DNA of 64,000 nucleotides from Deltaproteobacteria bacterium (GCA_019307815.1 JAFDIV010000013.1:1-64000); one strand, 5' to 3'; counted from the first letter of the stretch, positions 16,889-26,443 are shown. Notes: a model not told the origin generated them from the sequence alone. Translations and numbers: made by a program.

Positions 16889-18058
16889 ATGGAAACAGAT
16901 CTCCTGTATAGGCTGAGGACAGAGCTTGATAAGGAAGAGGACATAAAGCTGTCCCCTTTTGCCTGTAAGAGCCGTTCGGCTGTAAGGAAGAGGGACGAGG
17001 AAGAGATAAATCAGGGCCATAGGCAGCATTTTTCCATTGATACGGATCGCATTCTCCATTCTCTGGCTTATTCCCGTTATATAGACAAGACTCAGGTCTT
17101 CTATCTTATTAAGAATGATCATATTACACATCGAGTCCTTCATGTGCAGTTGGCCTCAAAAATAGGCAGGACTGTTGGAAGGCTTTTGCGCCTTAACGAA
17201 GATCTGATTGAGGCCATTGCCCTTGGACATGATATAGGTCATACGCCTTTCGGGCACGATGGGGAAAAATTTCTTTCCTCTCTTTGTGAATCCCACCATT
17301 TAGGTCCATTTCTTCACAATATCCAGAGTGTGCGTTTTCTCCAAGAAATTGAGAGGAAGGGGAGAGGCTGGAACCTGACTCTCCAGGTATTAGACGGTAT
17401 TTTTTGCCATAATGGGGAACTGCACGTTCAGGCCTTAAGGCCTAACCCCCACAAGGACTTTGATCAACTGGAAAGGGAGATGGAGCACAAGAAATCAGAT
17501 CCATCTCTGGATGTACTGCCCATGACCTTAGAGGGCTGTGTAGTGAGAATGGCTGATACCATTAGCTATATTGGCAGGGACATTGAGGATGCCATTCGCT
17601 TGGGGCTAATTCGGAGAGAGGATATCCCTCAGCAATGTAAACGAGTCCTTGGCGATACCAATGGAACCATTGTTTACAGGCTTGTGGAAGATTTGGTATT
17701 AAACAGTATTGGAAAACCCCATATCAGTTTCAGCGAGGAGGTGGCAGAGGCCCTTAGGGAGTTAAAGGAATTTAATCAAGACCGAATCTACCAGTGCTCT
17801 AAGGTCAAGGAGCAAACCTCCAAAGTCAGGTTGATGTTTGAATTGCTTTTTGAAAAATACCTAAACGATCTAGAAAAGGGGAACGAGGATTCAGACATTT
17901 TTACTGGATTCCTGGAAGGAATGGCGCCTGAATACAAAGAGAAGACCCCACTTGCAGGCATCGTAAGGGATTTCATTGCTGGCATGACGGATGAGTATTT
18001 TCTAAATCAGTGCAAAAAGTACTTGGTCCCACAGGTAAAGACGGCACGATTCGAGTAA
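16889..18058 (+). CDS. dgt: dGTPase-like HD-domain triphosphohydrolase
   Basis: A 389-residue protein of the dGTP triphosphohydrolase family, which splits dNTPs into deoxynucleoside and tripolyphosphate and so tunes dNTP pools. The HD metal site is visible: ITHRVLHVQLA supplies the first His and ALGHDIGHTPFGHDGE the HD pair (about residues 113-128), with further acidic ligands in VRMADTISYIGRDIEDAIR. KCSRxAVRKRDEEE-like text near residue 28 and SRYIDKTQVF match the family start. Substrate preference cannot be read from sequence. Confidence 0.88.
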   Translation: METDLLYRLRTELDKEEDIKLSPFACKSRSAVRKRDEEEINQGHRQHFSIDTDRILHSLAYSRYIDKTQVFYLIKNDHITHRVLHVQLASKIGRTVGRLLRLNEDLIEAIALGHDIGHTPFGHDGEKFLSSLCESHHLGPFLHNIQSVRFLQEIERKGRGWNLTLQVLDGIFCHNGELHVQALRPNPHKDFDQLEREMEHKKSDPSLDVLPMTLEGCVVRMADTISYIGRDIEDAIRLGLIRREDIPQQCKRVLGDTNGTIVYRLVEDLVLNSIGKPHISFSEEVAEALRELKEFNQDRIYQCSKVKEQTSKVRLMFELLFEKYLNDLEKGNEDSDIFTGFLEGMAPEYKEKTPLAGIVRDFIAGMTDEYFLNQCKKYLVPQVKTARFE

Positions 18059-18434
18059 ATTGCACCAGCCAACACGGGTTGAAAATTTCTGGATAAAGCC
18101 GAGCATAGCTATAAGGCGTTCACCGTTGAGTGTTCACGGTTCATCGCTTGTAGTGGGCGCTATGATAGCTCCGTCTCAGGATTCATGGTTTGGCCGGGCA
18201 TTGGTGCTCGGTGAAAGCTGGGGCCCCCAGGGCGTACTCTCTATTTCCTGGGAGCCATCAATTTAGCGCGCACAGAATTAGATATGTATTTGTGTTCCGC
18301 GATTCGGTATATTTTTTGAACAAAAGCGGTTGACAAAATTAGAGGGAGTAAGTATGAGTATAGGCGTTTTCGCTGGAGAACGCAGTCCCTAATCCTCACT
18401 TCGCTTTGATTCCCATCCACGGAGGCCTGGAGAT
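18059..18434 (+). promoter_or_regulatory. promoter of the Liv/acyl-CoA ligase cluster
   Basis: In this 376-bp gap TTGACA (18330-18335), a 17-nt spacer and TATGAG (18353-18358) form a sigma-70-like promoter facing livG, with an AT-rich tract just upstream (18307-18325). Nearer dgt, GTTCAC occurs twice 14 bp apart (18118 and 18132) in a word-like tract; CGTTCACCG (18117-18125) recurs at 36877-36885. Otherwise I see no gene or RNA here. Confidence 0.55.
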
Positions 18435-19256
18435 ATGGTTCAACTCCCTGATGTCAAAGAAGGTGAAACCCTCCTTAAGCTTGAGAACATTCATATGTAT
18501 TTTGGAAAGGTGGCCGCTCTTGTCGGGGTGAGTCTGGAGATTAAAAAGGGGGAGATTCATTCCATTATTGGCCCTAACGGCGCGGGGAAGACCGTTATGA
18601 TGAATTGTATCAACGGTCTATACAGACCCCAAAAGGGGAACATCTACTATAAAGGGCAAAAAATTAACCATTTAAAACCTTACCAGAGGGCTCAGCTCGG
18701 CATCTCTAGGACATTCCAAAAGATTGAGCTTTTTGGAGGTATGTCCGTGCTGGACAATATCCGTTTGGGAAGACACATTCATTTGAAGTCAGGGATTATC
18801 AGTGGATCTATTTATGTGGGAAAAACCAAGCGTGAAGAATTGGACTCCAGGAAATTCATAGAAGAGGAAATCATTGATCTGTTGGAAATCGAAAGCATCC
18901 GCGACAAGACCGTGCACATGCTCCCTTATGGGTTACAGAAACGCGTGGAGTTGGGCCGGGCTTTGGCGTTGAATCCCGAGCTTCTCCTCCTTGACGAGCC
19001 TTTGGCAGGCCTCAACCTCGAGGAAGTGGAGGATATGGCCCGATTCATTTTGGACCTCAACGAAGAAGAGAGATGGAAAGTCACCTGCATCTTGGTTGAA
19101 CATGACATGGGTGTTGTGATGGATATTTCCCACCGGGTTTTTGTGCTCAATTTCGGTAACCCAGTGACAGATGGTCCCCCAGATGAAGTTCAAAAGAACC
19201 CTGATGTGATTAGTGCGTACCTAGGAACAGAGGATCTATACGCCACAAGGAGGTAA
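18435..19256 (+). CDS. livG: Liv-type ABC transporter ATP-binding protein (LivG-like)
   Basis: A 273-residue ATPase of a branched-chain-amino-acid-type importer. Walker A is GPNGAGKTVMM (about residues 50-60), the LivG-style signature is MLPYGLQKRVELGRAL in place of LSGGQ, and Walker B is LLLLDEPLAGLN. It opens a plus-strand cluster with two permeases, a binding protein and LivF. The transported ligand need not be an amino acid: related systems carry aromatic and dicarboxylic acids, and two acyl-CoA synthetases in this cluster point that way. Confidence 0.88.
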   Translation: MVQLPDVKEGETLLKLENIHMYFGKVAALVGVSLEIKKGEIHSIIGPNGAGKTVMMNCINGLYRPQKGNIYYKGQKINHLKPYQRAQLGISRTFQKIELFGGMSVLDNIRLGRHIHLKSGIISGSIYVGKTKREELDSRKFIEEEIIDLLEIESIRDKTVHMLPYGLQKRVELGRALALNPELLLLDEPLAGLNLEEVEDMARFILDLNEEERWKVTCILVEHDMGVVMDISHRVFVLNFGNPVTDGPPDEVQKNPDVISAYLGTEDLYATRR

Positions 19257-19264
19257 GCTATCAC

Positions 19265-21187
19265 ATGGCCGGAGCCCAGATAGAGATTACTAAGGACCTG
19301 ACCATCCCAAAACTTTTTCTTACCCAATGTAGGAAATACGGAAAGAATAAAGTTGCCATGAGGGAAAAGGAGTTTGGGATATGGCGGCCTTACACGTGGC
19401 AGGACTATTACGATAATGTGAAATATCTTTGCTTAGGTATGGTCAGCCTTGGGCTCAAACGCGGGGACAAAGTGGCAATGATAGGGGATAATAGACCCGA
19501 GGGACTATGGGCGGAAATGGCAGCGTTGTGCGCAGGCGGAGTTGCGGTATGGCTTTTTCAAGACTGCATGATCGATGAAGTAAAATACATTGTTGATCAC
19601 TCCGATGCCAAATTTTTCGTGGGTGAGACTCAGGAAGAGGTGGACAAGGCATTGGCCATCAAAGACGAATGCCCCCATTTGCAATGGGTGATATGGGACG
19701 ATCCCAAGGGGATGAGAAATTACCACCAGGATTTCCTGATGAGCATCCCCGAAGTACAGAAAAGAGGAAGAGAACTGGAAAAGGAACAGCCTGACCTTTT
19801 TGAGAAGATGATAGAAGAGGGTCATGGCGATGATATCTGCCTCCTGTTTTATACATCAGGCACCACCGCGCTGCCAAAAGGGGCGCTGCTTAGCCACTGG
19901 AACATGCTGACAATGGGACACAACCTCATGTCTGTGGATCCTTGCTATGATACTGACGACTTTGTCTCTTATCTCCCATTTGCCTGGATAGGTGAGCAGA
20001 TGATGTCCATATCATGCGGCCTTCAGGTAGGATATACGCTCAATTTCCCTGAGGAACCTGAAACGGCTCAGGAAAATATCAGGGAAATAGGCCCTCACGT
20101 GATGTTTGCCCCTCCTAGGCTTTACGAGGGAATGACAAGACGGGTTCAAGTAAAATACATTGACTCAACCTGGATCAAACGCAAGTTTTATGAGTTTGCC
20201 ACCAAGGTGGGGTACACTGTGGCAAACCTAAAGTTCGAGAAAAAACCCATTCCTTGGTACTGGAAATTTCTCAATTGGATTGCATACATTACTGTTCAGA
20301 AGAAGCTCAAGGACCACCTAGGCATGTCCAGATTGAGACACGCTTATACGGGTGGAGCGGCCATGGGGCCTGATCACTTTAGGTTTTTCCATGCCCTGGG
20401 AGTGAATTTGAAACAAATCTATGGCCAGACAGAGATCGCGGGTATCTCCATTGTGCACCGGGACGGTGATGTTAAATTCGACACGGTGGGCACACCAATC
20501 CCTCAAACAGAGGTTAGGATAACGGAAGAAGGTGAGATAATATCCAAAAGCCCCTCTGTCTTCCAGGGTTATTACAAGAATGAAGAGGCCACCAAAAAGA
20601 CCCTAGTTGGTGGATGGCTTTATTCGGGCGACAGGGGATTTATTGACGAGGACGGACACCTGGTGGTATTTGACAGATCCAAGGATGTGATGACCCTCAG
20701 TGACGGAAGGCCATTTTCGCCTCAGTATCTCGAGACCCGCCTCAAATTTAGCCCCTACATTCAAGAAGCATGGGTTGTAGGTGATAAGCGCCCATATATA
20801 ACTGCGGTGATGTGCATAGACTATCAGGTGGTTGGAAAATGGGCCGATGACCACAAGATAAACTACACAAGCTACATGGAGCTATCCCAGGACCCACGTG
20901 TTTATGACCTCGTTCAAAAGCAGATTGAGGAGGCAAACAAGGACCTTCCTGATGTGGCTAAGATAAGGAAGTTCGTCAACCTGTATAAGGCATTCGATGC
21001 AGATGACGACGAGCTGACCCGAACAAGCAAACTCCGCAGGGCCTTCGTAGCGCAACGTTATAAAGATATAGTCGAGGCTCTCTACAGCGACGTGGATGTG
21101 GTCCATATGGATACCACCATTACCTATGAAGACGGTAGAGAACAGCGGATCAGGACAGATTTGCGAGTCCAGAAAGTAAACGTATAG
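19265..21187 (+). CDS. long-chain-type acyl-CoA synthetase (AMP-forming)
   Basis: A 640-residue ANL-superfamily ligase that activates a carboxylic acid through an acyl-adenylate to its CoA thioester. The P-loop is LLFYTSGTTALPKGALLSH (about residues 195-213); IYGQTEIAG (about 391-399) and YSGDRGFIDEDGHL (about 457-470) are the adenylate-binding and hinge blocks. Length and insertions match long-chain fatty acyl-CoA synthetases. It sits between livG and livH, 8 nt after livG, which is unusual outside Desulfobacterota and relatives and suggests that import is coupled to CoA activation. The real acyl substrate is unknown. Confidence 0.88.
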   Translation: MAGAQIEITKDLTIPKLFLTQCRKYGKNKVAMREKEFGIWRPYTWQDYYDNVKYLCLGMVSLGLKRGDKVAMIGDNRPEGLWAEMAALCAGGVAVWLFQDCMIDEVKYIVDHSDAKFFVGETQEEVDKALAIKDECPHLQWVIWDDPKGMRNYHQDFLMSIPEVQKRGRELEKEQPDLFEKMIEEGHGDDICLLFYTSGTTALPKGALLSHWNMLTMGHNLMSVDPCYDTDDFVSYLPFAWIGEQMMSISCGLQVGYTLNFPEEPETAQENIREIGPHVMFAPPRLYEGMTRRVQVKYIDSTWIKRKFYEFATKVGYTVANLKFEKKPIPWYWKFLNWIAYITVQKKLKDHLGMSRLRHAYTGGAAMGPDHFRFFHALGVNLKQIYGQTEIAGISIVHRDGDVKFDTVGTPIPQTEVRITEEGEIISKSPSVFQGYYKNEEATKKTLVGGWLYSGDRGFIDEDGHLVVFDRSKDVMTLSDGRPFSPQYLETRLKFSPYIQEAWVVGDKRPYITAVMCIDYQVVGKWADDHKINYTSYMELSQDPRVYDLVQKQIEEANKDLPDVAKIRKFVNLYKAFDADDDELTRTSKLRRAFVAQRYKDIVEALYSDVDVVHMDTTITYEDGREQRIRTDLRVQKVNV

Positions 21188-21201
21188 AAAAGGGGGGCTA
21201 G

Positions 21202-22086
21202 ATGGAACTTTTCTTAATGACCCTTATCACGGGCATTATGGTCGGCGGCATTTACGCCCTTGTGGCTCTTGGGTGGGTACTTATATATAAGTGCTCGGGT
21301 GTACTCAATCTTGCTATGGGAGAGCTTACCCTGATAGGTGCGTATGTCACCCTTACATTCTATGAGATGGGTATACCATTTGTTTTGGCTGTGGTTTGTA
21401 CCCTCCTGGTTGGGGTGATCCTTGGTTATCTGACCGAGAGAATATTTTTGGATAAATTAATAGGCGAACCGATTTTAACCGTTATCATGGTAACTGTGGG
21501 GCTATCATTTTTCTTCAAGGGAGTAATCGTATTCATTTTTGGAACCGATACCCATGTATTTCAACCACCCGTATTTCCGCTCAACCCCATCAAAATGGGC
21601 TTCATAACAATTTCTTCAGTTTATCTGTGGTCTTTCATCTTGTCCCTTGTCCTATTAATTATGTTTGTCGCTTTTTTCAAATTTACACGCTGGGGACTTT
21701 CTATGCAGGCTACCGCCGACGATGAGACCGCTGCCCTCAGCCTGGGAATCAGTGCGAGGTTTGTATACGCGGCTGCATGGGCAATTGCCTTTATGAGCGC
21801 CGGTGTTGGGGGGGCACTGCTGGGCAACATCAATGGCATCAATATATCCGTGGGATACTTGGGGCTTCTGGTGCTTCCTGCCGTGGTGCTGGGAGGACTT
21901 AATTCAGTTCCTGGCGCGATTGTGGGAGGTATAATCATAGGGGTCCTTCAAAACCTTTCCGGTACTTATTTAGATCAGTATTTCCCTGGTGGGGTTAAAG
22001 AGGTTATGCCCTTCGCCTTTATGACGGTCTTTCTCCTGTTTAAGCCTTATGGTCTATGGGGCTGGGAGAGGATTGAGAGAGTGTAA
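21202..22086 (+). CDS. livH: Liv-type ABC transporter permease (LivH-like)
   Basis: A 294-residue inner-membrane permease with about eight hydrophobic segments. It begins MELFLMTLITGIMVGGIYAL, and the cytoplasmic coupling segment is MQATADDETAALSLGI (about residues 169-184), the usual EAA-like loop of this family. It pairs with LivM. The next gene starts 300 bp later, an abnormal gap for these clusters, filled by a repeat element. Confidence 0.93.
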   Translation: MELFLMTLITGIMVGGIYALVALGWVLIYKCSGVLNLAMGELTLIGAYVTLTFYEMGIPFVLAVVCTLLVGVILGYLTERIFLDKLIGEPILTVIMVTVGLSFFFKGVIVFIFGTDTHVFQPPVFPLNPIKMGFITISSVYLWSFILSLVLLIMFVAFFKFTRWGLSMQATADDETAALSLGISARFVYAAAWAIAFMSAGVGGALLGNINGINISVGYLGLLVLPAVVLGGLNSVPGAIVGGIIIGVLQNLSGTYLDQYFPGGVKEVMPFAFMTVFLLFKPYGLWGWERIERV

Positions 22087-22095
22087 AAAAGAAGC

Positions 22096-22340
22096 CAGGA
22101 GTCAGAAGTCGGGAGGCGGGAGGAAGGATAAGGGGCCAAGGATAGGGAGGAAGGCAAGGGAAGAAATGAGAAATGCCAAAATCCAAATGTCAAATGAATG
22201 ACAAATTCCAAATGGATACAGAGCCATTGAATGCGATGGTTGGCAAAATGGGGTAACATGGCGAAATTTCAAGGTCGTATGATTTTTGGTATTAAGGCAT
22301 TTGGCATTGATTTGACATTGGTCATTTGACATTTGGCACT
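22096..22340 (+). repeat. interrupted-palindrome repeat element, copy 1 (between livH and livM)
   Basis: The element begins with AGGAGTCAGAAG (22098-22109), 11 nt after the livH stop, then a purine-rich tract with AAGGCAAG, then tandem words built from AAATGTCAAATG and ACAAATTCC. CCAAATGTCAAATGA (22183-22197) is exactly inverted at 22322-22336, enclosing about 125 bp. A second copy lies at 36885-37098 on the other strand; the two share several blocks, including 23 identical bp (22191-22213 and 37001-37023). No open frame runs through it. Confidence 0.75.
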
Positions 22341-22386
22341 AAACGAAATTCATACTATTCCTGTGAATTAACGAGGAGATTAGCCT

Positions 22387-23487
22387 ATGTCCAGCGTATG
22401 GTTGCCCTGTGGTGATTATCATGAAAACTATGAAAAAGACCAGGGGTGGTGGCAGACCAGGTTCATCAAATTCAAGATGATCCTTTTGCTGGCGGTCATT
22501 TTCATAGGAATACCGCTGTTTGCGCCGGAGTATTGGATCGGGGTCGCCACCATGGTTGGTTATACTGCCATGGGTGCCCTAGGGGTCCAGTTACTGATTG
22601 GCTATGCAGGGCTCATTACGCTGGGCCATGCTGCCTTTATAGCAGTGGGGGCTTATACCAGCACCCTTTTAATCTTGCAGTTCCCATGGCCTAAGTTAAT
22701 TGTGGAATACGGACTTGCTTATCCTATCAGTATAATCATAGGGGGGATTTTCGCGGGGCTCTGGAGTGTCTTATTTGGGCTGCCATCGGCCAAGGTCAAA
22801 GGCTTTTACTTGATCCTCACCACAATGGCCGCACAGTTTATTACGGTCGATTTTATCCTTACCCAATATGTGAGTAAGATTGGTGGAAGGGGCCAGGCCT
22901 TTTCCCTGCCCCCTGGTACCATCAAATTTGGTCCATGGGTTATAGAGAGCGAGAGGGAGATTTATTATCTCATGGCAGTGTTGATCACGCTTATGGTAAT
23001 CGTCCTGGTCAATCTCTTGCGATCAAAGGTAGGGCGCGCCTGGGTGGCCATCAGGGACAATGACATCGCCGCTGAAACGCTTGGGATCAATGTGATTTGG
23101 TACAAACTTTTGGCCTTTTTTGTGGCTGGTTTTTTTGCAGGGGTTGCCGGGGCATTTTGGGTAAGCAATACAGCAGCACTAAGTCCCGAGCATTTTCCTT
23201 GGTTTTGGTCACTGTGGCTCGTGGGGGTGATATTGATTGGAGGGGCCGGTTCTATTCACGGGGCTATTTTCGGCTCCATTTTCATGGTGGTAATTATGGA
23301 ATTGTTGCAAATGGCGGTTATACCCATGGCCGATCACTTCCCAAGAGTATTGATCTATTACTCAGGAATAAAGGATGCTGCCTTTGGTCTTGCCATATGT
23401 GCATTTCTAATTTATGAGCCTAACGGGCTAGCGTATCGGTGGTGGCAGGTAAAGAACTACTTTAACCTCTGGCCATTCTCTTACTAG
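22387..23487 (+). CDS. livM: Liv-type ABC transporter permease (LivM-like)
   Basis: A 366-residue permease with roughly ten hydrophobic segments after a hydrophilic N-terminal part of about 30 residues (MSSVWLPCGDYHENYEKDQG). The coupling loop is WVAIRDNDIAAETLGINV (about residues 219-236), the standard LivM sequence. A good ribosome site, GAGGAG, is 9 nt before the ATG. It forms the membrane pore with LivH. Confidence 0.92.
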   Translation: MSSVWLPCGDYHENYEKDQGWWQTRFIKFKMILLLAVIFIGIPLFAPEYWIGVATMVGYTAMGALGVQLLIGYAGLITLGHAAFIAVGAYTSTLLILQFPWPKLIVEYGLAYPISIIIGGIFAGLWSVLFGLPSAKVKGFYLILTTMAAQFITVDFILTQYVSKIGGRGQAFSLPPGTIKFGPWVIESEREIYYLMAVLITLMVIVLVNLLRSKVGRAWVAIRDNDIAAETLGINVIWYKLLAFFVAGFFAGVAGAFWVSNTAALSPEHFPWFWSLWLVGVILIGGAGSIHGAIFGSIFMVVIMELLQMAVIPMADHFPRVLIYYSGIKDAAFGLAICAFLIYEPNGLAYRWWQVKNYFNLWPFSY

Positions 23488-23574
23488 AAAGGAGGTGAGT
23501 AAGACTTCGTAATAGGTATCCTATTTGGGTAGTCCCTTTTGCCAATAACAATTACAGAAAAGGGGGAGAAGCGT

Positions 23575-24819
23575 ATGAAAAAGCAGAACCTAAAGACTAT
23601 CTTGGTATTGTTTTTGGCCGCAGTGTTTGTATTGGGGTTCTCGGCTTTCGCAGTAGCCAAGACCTTAAGAGTGGGCGGTATCATGGATACCACTGGTGCC
23701 ACCTCTGATGTGGGTAAGGACTATGCCCTGGGTATGGAAGAGGCCTTTAAGTACATTAATGCCCATGGCGGGGTGAATGGGAAAAAGATTAAGTACACCT
23801 GGTTTGACTATGGTTATCGTATTCCTGAGGCCATTACCAAGTACAAACTTCTGAAGAGACTAGGAGTGATTGCCATAATGGGATGGGGGACAGGAGACAC
23901 AGAGGCCTTGTCGCCCACGGTTAACAAGGACAAGATACCCTACGTATCGGCCTCCTATTCCGCGCATCTGACTGACCCTAGAAAGTCAAGATATAATCTT
24001 TTCTTTTCGTCCGATTATTCCACCAATGCTAGGGCTTGCCTTACCGCATGGTTCGACAAGAAGTGGCCGAAGAATCCCGACTACGGAAAAAGGAAACCGC
24101 GTTTTGCATGTGTTTATATGTTTGCCTCGCCTTACTGCAGCGCCCCTATTAAGGCCATTAAAGATCATGCTAAGATGCTGGGATTTGAAATAGGCCCAGA
24201 TCAGGACGTGTCCCTATTTGCCCTTGATACCAAGAGCCAGATCATGGCCCTGAAGAAGTTTAAGCCGGATGTGTGTTGGCATGGTAATACCACCATGTCA
24301 GTGTCGGCTACCATCAGGGATGCTTACTCTCTTGGCCTTGGTGCAGACTGGATCATCAACAACTGGGGTTTTGACGAAAATCTGCCCAGACTCGCAGGTG
24401 AAGCAGCAGAAGGGGTTATGGGCGCAACTCCATGTGCTTTTTACGGTCAGCCCTATAAGAATATGGATATCGTCGTAGAGTCAGCCAAGAAGTATAACCC
24501 CGGAGTTCCTCAGAGCAAGCGTTTGATTCGCACTATTCAGGCCTGGGCCGATGCCTTGATCCTTTGGGAGGCGCTCAAGCGGGCTGACAAGGCCGGAGAC
24601 CTCAGTGGTGATGGAATCATGACCAAGGGCTTTGAGACCCTCCGTAACTTTGACATAGGTCTGGGTGCTTCACCTGTCACCTATACCTCTACAGACCACA
24701 GACCAGCAACAGGTTGTCTGGTTCAGGAATGGAAGAATGGCAAGTTCCAAGAAGTGGAAAGGGTGGACCTCAAAGCAAGATGGCCTGAGAAGTGGGAAAA
24801 GGAGTGGCTTGGTTGGTAA
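23575..24819 (+). CDS. periplasmic ligand-binding protein of the Liv-type importer
   Basis: A 414-residue substrate-binding protein of the Peripla_BP_6 type. The start at 23575 has GGGAG upstream and is followed directly by a clean signal peptide (MKKQNLKTILVLFLAAVFVL, cleavage after FAVA). The mature part opens KTLRVGGIMDTTGATSDVGK, the usual first strand and ligand loop. It lies between livM and livF. The aromatic-rich sequence and the neighbouring ligases fit an organic acid, but the ligand cannot be read from the sequence. Confidence 0.88.
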   Translation: MKKQNLKTILVLFLAAVFVLGFSAFAVAKTLRVGGIMDTTGATSDVGKDYALGMEEAFKYINAHGGVNGKKIKYTWFDYGYRIPEAITKYKLLKRLGVIAIMGWGTGDTEALSPTVNKDKIPYVSASYSAHLTDPRKSRYNLFFSSDYSTNARACLTAWFDKKWPKNPDYGKRKPRFACVYMFASPYCSAPIKAIKDHAKMLGFEIGPDQDVSLFALDTKSQIMALKKFKPDVCWHGNTTMSVSATIRDAYSLGLGADWIINNWGFDENLPRLAGEAAEGVMGATPCAFYGQPYKNMDIVVESAKKYNPGVPQSKRLIRTIQAWADALILWEALKRADKAGDLSGDGIMTKGFETLRNFDIGLGASPVTYTSTDHRPATGCLVQEWKNGKFQEVERVDLKARWPEKWEKEWLGW

Positions 24820-24863
24820 GCCCCTAAATAACATCCCGAGCTCTGAGGGAGGAGGTCAGGCTT

Positions 24864-25673
24864 TTGGAAGCAGCTGAATCCATTTTGAAGATCAATAACA
24901 TAGAGGTGAGGTACCATGAGGTGATTCTGGTACTCAAAGGGGTATCAATAGAGGTGCCTCGAGGAGGTATCGTTGCTCTGCTTGGCGCCAATGGAGCTGG
25001 CAAGAGCACCACTCTGAAGGCCGTCTCGGGCTTGCTCAAGACCGAGGATGGAGAGGTCACCGACGGCAGCATTGAGTTTGAGCGAAGAGGTATTCACCAC
25101 GAAAGGGCTGCCAACATCGCCAGAATGGGCATCGTGCAGGTTATTGAAGGGCGGAGAGTCTTCGAGCACTTGACGGTAGAGGAGAACCTTAAGGTGGGCG
25201 CACACCTGCGCAAATCGGGCTCTGTAAAAGAGGGCCTGGAGTTGGTGTATCATTATTTCCCAAGGCTCCGGGAAAAGCGTAACGAAGTAGCCGGCTTTGT
25301 TAGCGGAGGTGAACAACAAATGACGGTTGTGGGACGCGCGCTTATGACAGAGCCAAAACTTATGCTGCTGGATGAACCTTCCATGGGCCTTGCTCCTAAG
25401 TTGATCTCTGAGATCTTTAATATAATTACGCGCCTTAACAAGGAGGAGAAGATTTCCATACTCCTTGTGGAGCAGAATGCGAAGCTGGCTCTCAATGTTG
25501 CTCCCTATGCCTATGTAATGGAAAATGGGCGTATAGTAATGGATGATACATCAGAGAAGCTCATGGAAAATGAAGATATTAAAGATTTCTACCTGGGATT
25601 GAGCAGTAAGGGCGGCCGTAAGAGCTTCAGGGATGTGAAACACTATAAACGTAGGAAGAGATGGCTTGCCTAG
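24864..25673 (+). CDS. livF: Liv-type ABC transporter ATP-binding protein (LivF-like)
   Basis: A 269-residue second ATPase of the importer. Walker A is GANGAGKSTTLK (about residues 36-47), the signature is VSGGEQQMTVVGRAL and Walker B is LMLLDEPSMGLAP. The start is a TTG at 24864, preceded by AGGAGGT at 8 nt; no ATG fits. The C-terminus carries a basic tail of about 30 residues beyond the usual LivF end (KHYKRRKRWLA), which I cannot explain. Confidence 0.9.
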   Translation: MEAAESILKINNIEVRYHEVILVLKGVSIEVPRGGIVALLGANGAGKSTTLKAVSGLLKTEDGEVTDGSIEFERRGIHHERAANIARMGIVQVIEGRRVFEHLTVEENLKVGAHLRKSGSVKEGLELVYHYFPRLREKRNEVAGFVSGGEQQMTVVGRALMTEPKLMLLDEPSMGLAPKLISEIFNIITRLNKEEKISILLVEQNAKLALNVAPYAYVMENGRIVMDDTSEKLMENEDIKDFYLGLSSKGGRKSFRDVKHYKRRKRWLA

Positions 25674-25707
25674 TGGTGGGGGCCTTTACTCTTCTATGAT
25701 TGGTTCT

Positions 25708-25744
25708 CTCAGGATGTGCATTTGTTTGGAAATGCTGATCTGAG
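25708..25744 (+). promoter_or_regulatory. two-step hairpin between livF and the lipoprotein gene
   Basis: Nested inverted repeats: CTCAG (25708-25712) with CTGAG (25740-25744), and inside them GCATTT (25718-25723) with AAATGC (25730-25735) around a 6-nt loop. No T-run follows, so it is more likely an RNA processing or stability element than an intrinsic terminator. Confidence 0.35.
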
Positions 25745-25779
25745 AATAGGCATTTCACCCTTAAAAGGGAGGTATAATT

Positions 25780-26376
25780 ATGAATAGGAAGTTGATCTGG
25801 ATAACAATTCTTATCTTTGGAATGGCTTTAGTACTCGCCTCTTGCGCAGGGATGCAGACAAAACCAACAGCTACAAATTTCAAAACTCTTACAATCACCC
25901 TGGAATCTTTTGAGGTACCGCAATATGATGGATACTGGTATATTTCGAGCAAGGTAAAACCAACAAAGGGTGAAGCTGGCAACAGGGGAGCACCACTTCC
26001 GATGAGTTTTCTCTTTAGCATCACGAACCCAAATCCTTATCCAGTACTTCTTGATGGTTTCAGGTTCACCGTGGCCTTTGATAAAGATTTTGACCTTGTG
26101 ACCTATAACAACCAGGATTCCTATTGGATCCCTGCAGGAAAGACAGATCAAGTGAGGGCTACTACCATGATCACCGCCCGATCCGCCCTTCTCTGCCTTC
26201 TGGTAACAGGCGGCTACAAGCTTAAGGCAAGGGGCTGGAGCCCATGGCAGGCGCTTGAGAGATGGTGGAAAGGAGTGCCAGACTACTCTGTCCCGGTCAC
26301 AGTCAAAGAAGGCACCTTTACATTTAGGGCTGATGGCGTGGAGAAGGTGGTGCCTTTTCAGGCCACTTTTCCTTAA
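25780..26376 (+). CDS. putative lipoprotein, LEA14/WHy-like
   Basis: A 198-residue protein with a lipoprotein signal ending in LASC (Cys at about residue 21). The middle part, SFLFSITNPNPYPVLLDGFRFTV (from about residue 74), has the N-P-N-P pattern of the WHy/LEA14 fold, whose function is unclear in bacteria. It lies between livF and the second acyl-CoA synthetase, with a strong ribosome site. Proteins of this kind recur beside such clusters, but I know of no defined role. Confidence 0.65.
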   Translation: MNRKLIWITILIFGMALVLASCAGMQTKPTATNFKTLTITLESFEVPQYDGYWYISSKVKPTKGEAGNRGAPLPMSFLFSITNPNPYPVLLDGFRFTVAFDKDFDLVTYNNQDSYWIPAGKTDQVRATTMITARSALLCLLVTGGYKLKARGWSPWQALERWWKGVPDYSVPVTVKEGTFTFRADGVEKVVPFQATFP

Positions 26377-26443
26377 TGTCTAAAGAATTTAAGGGGCTGG
26401 GCCTTTTGGATGAAGGTCTGGCCCTGAGTTTTTGAGGGATACT

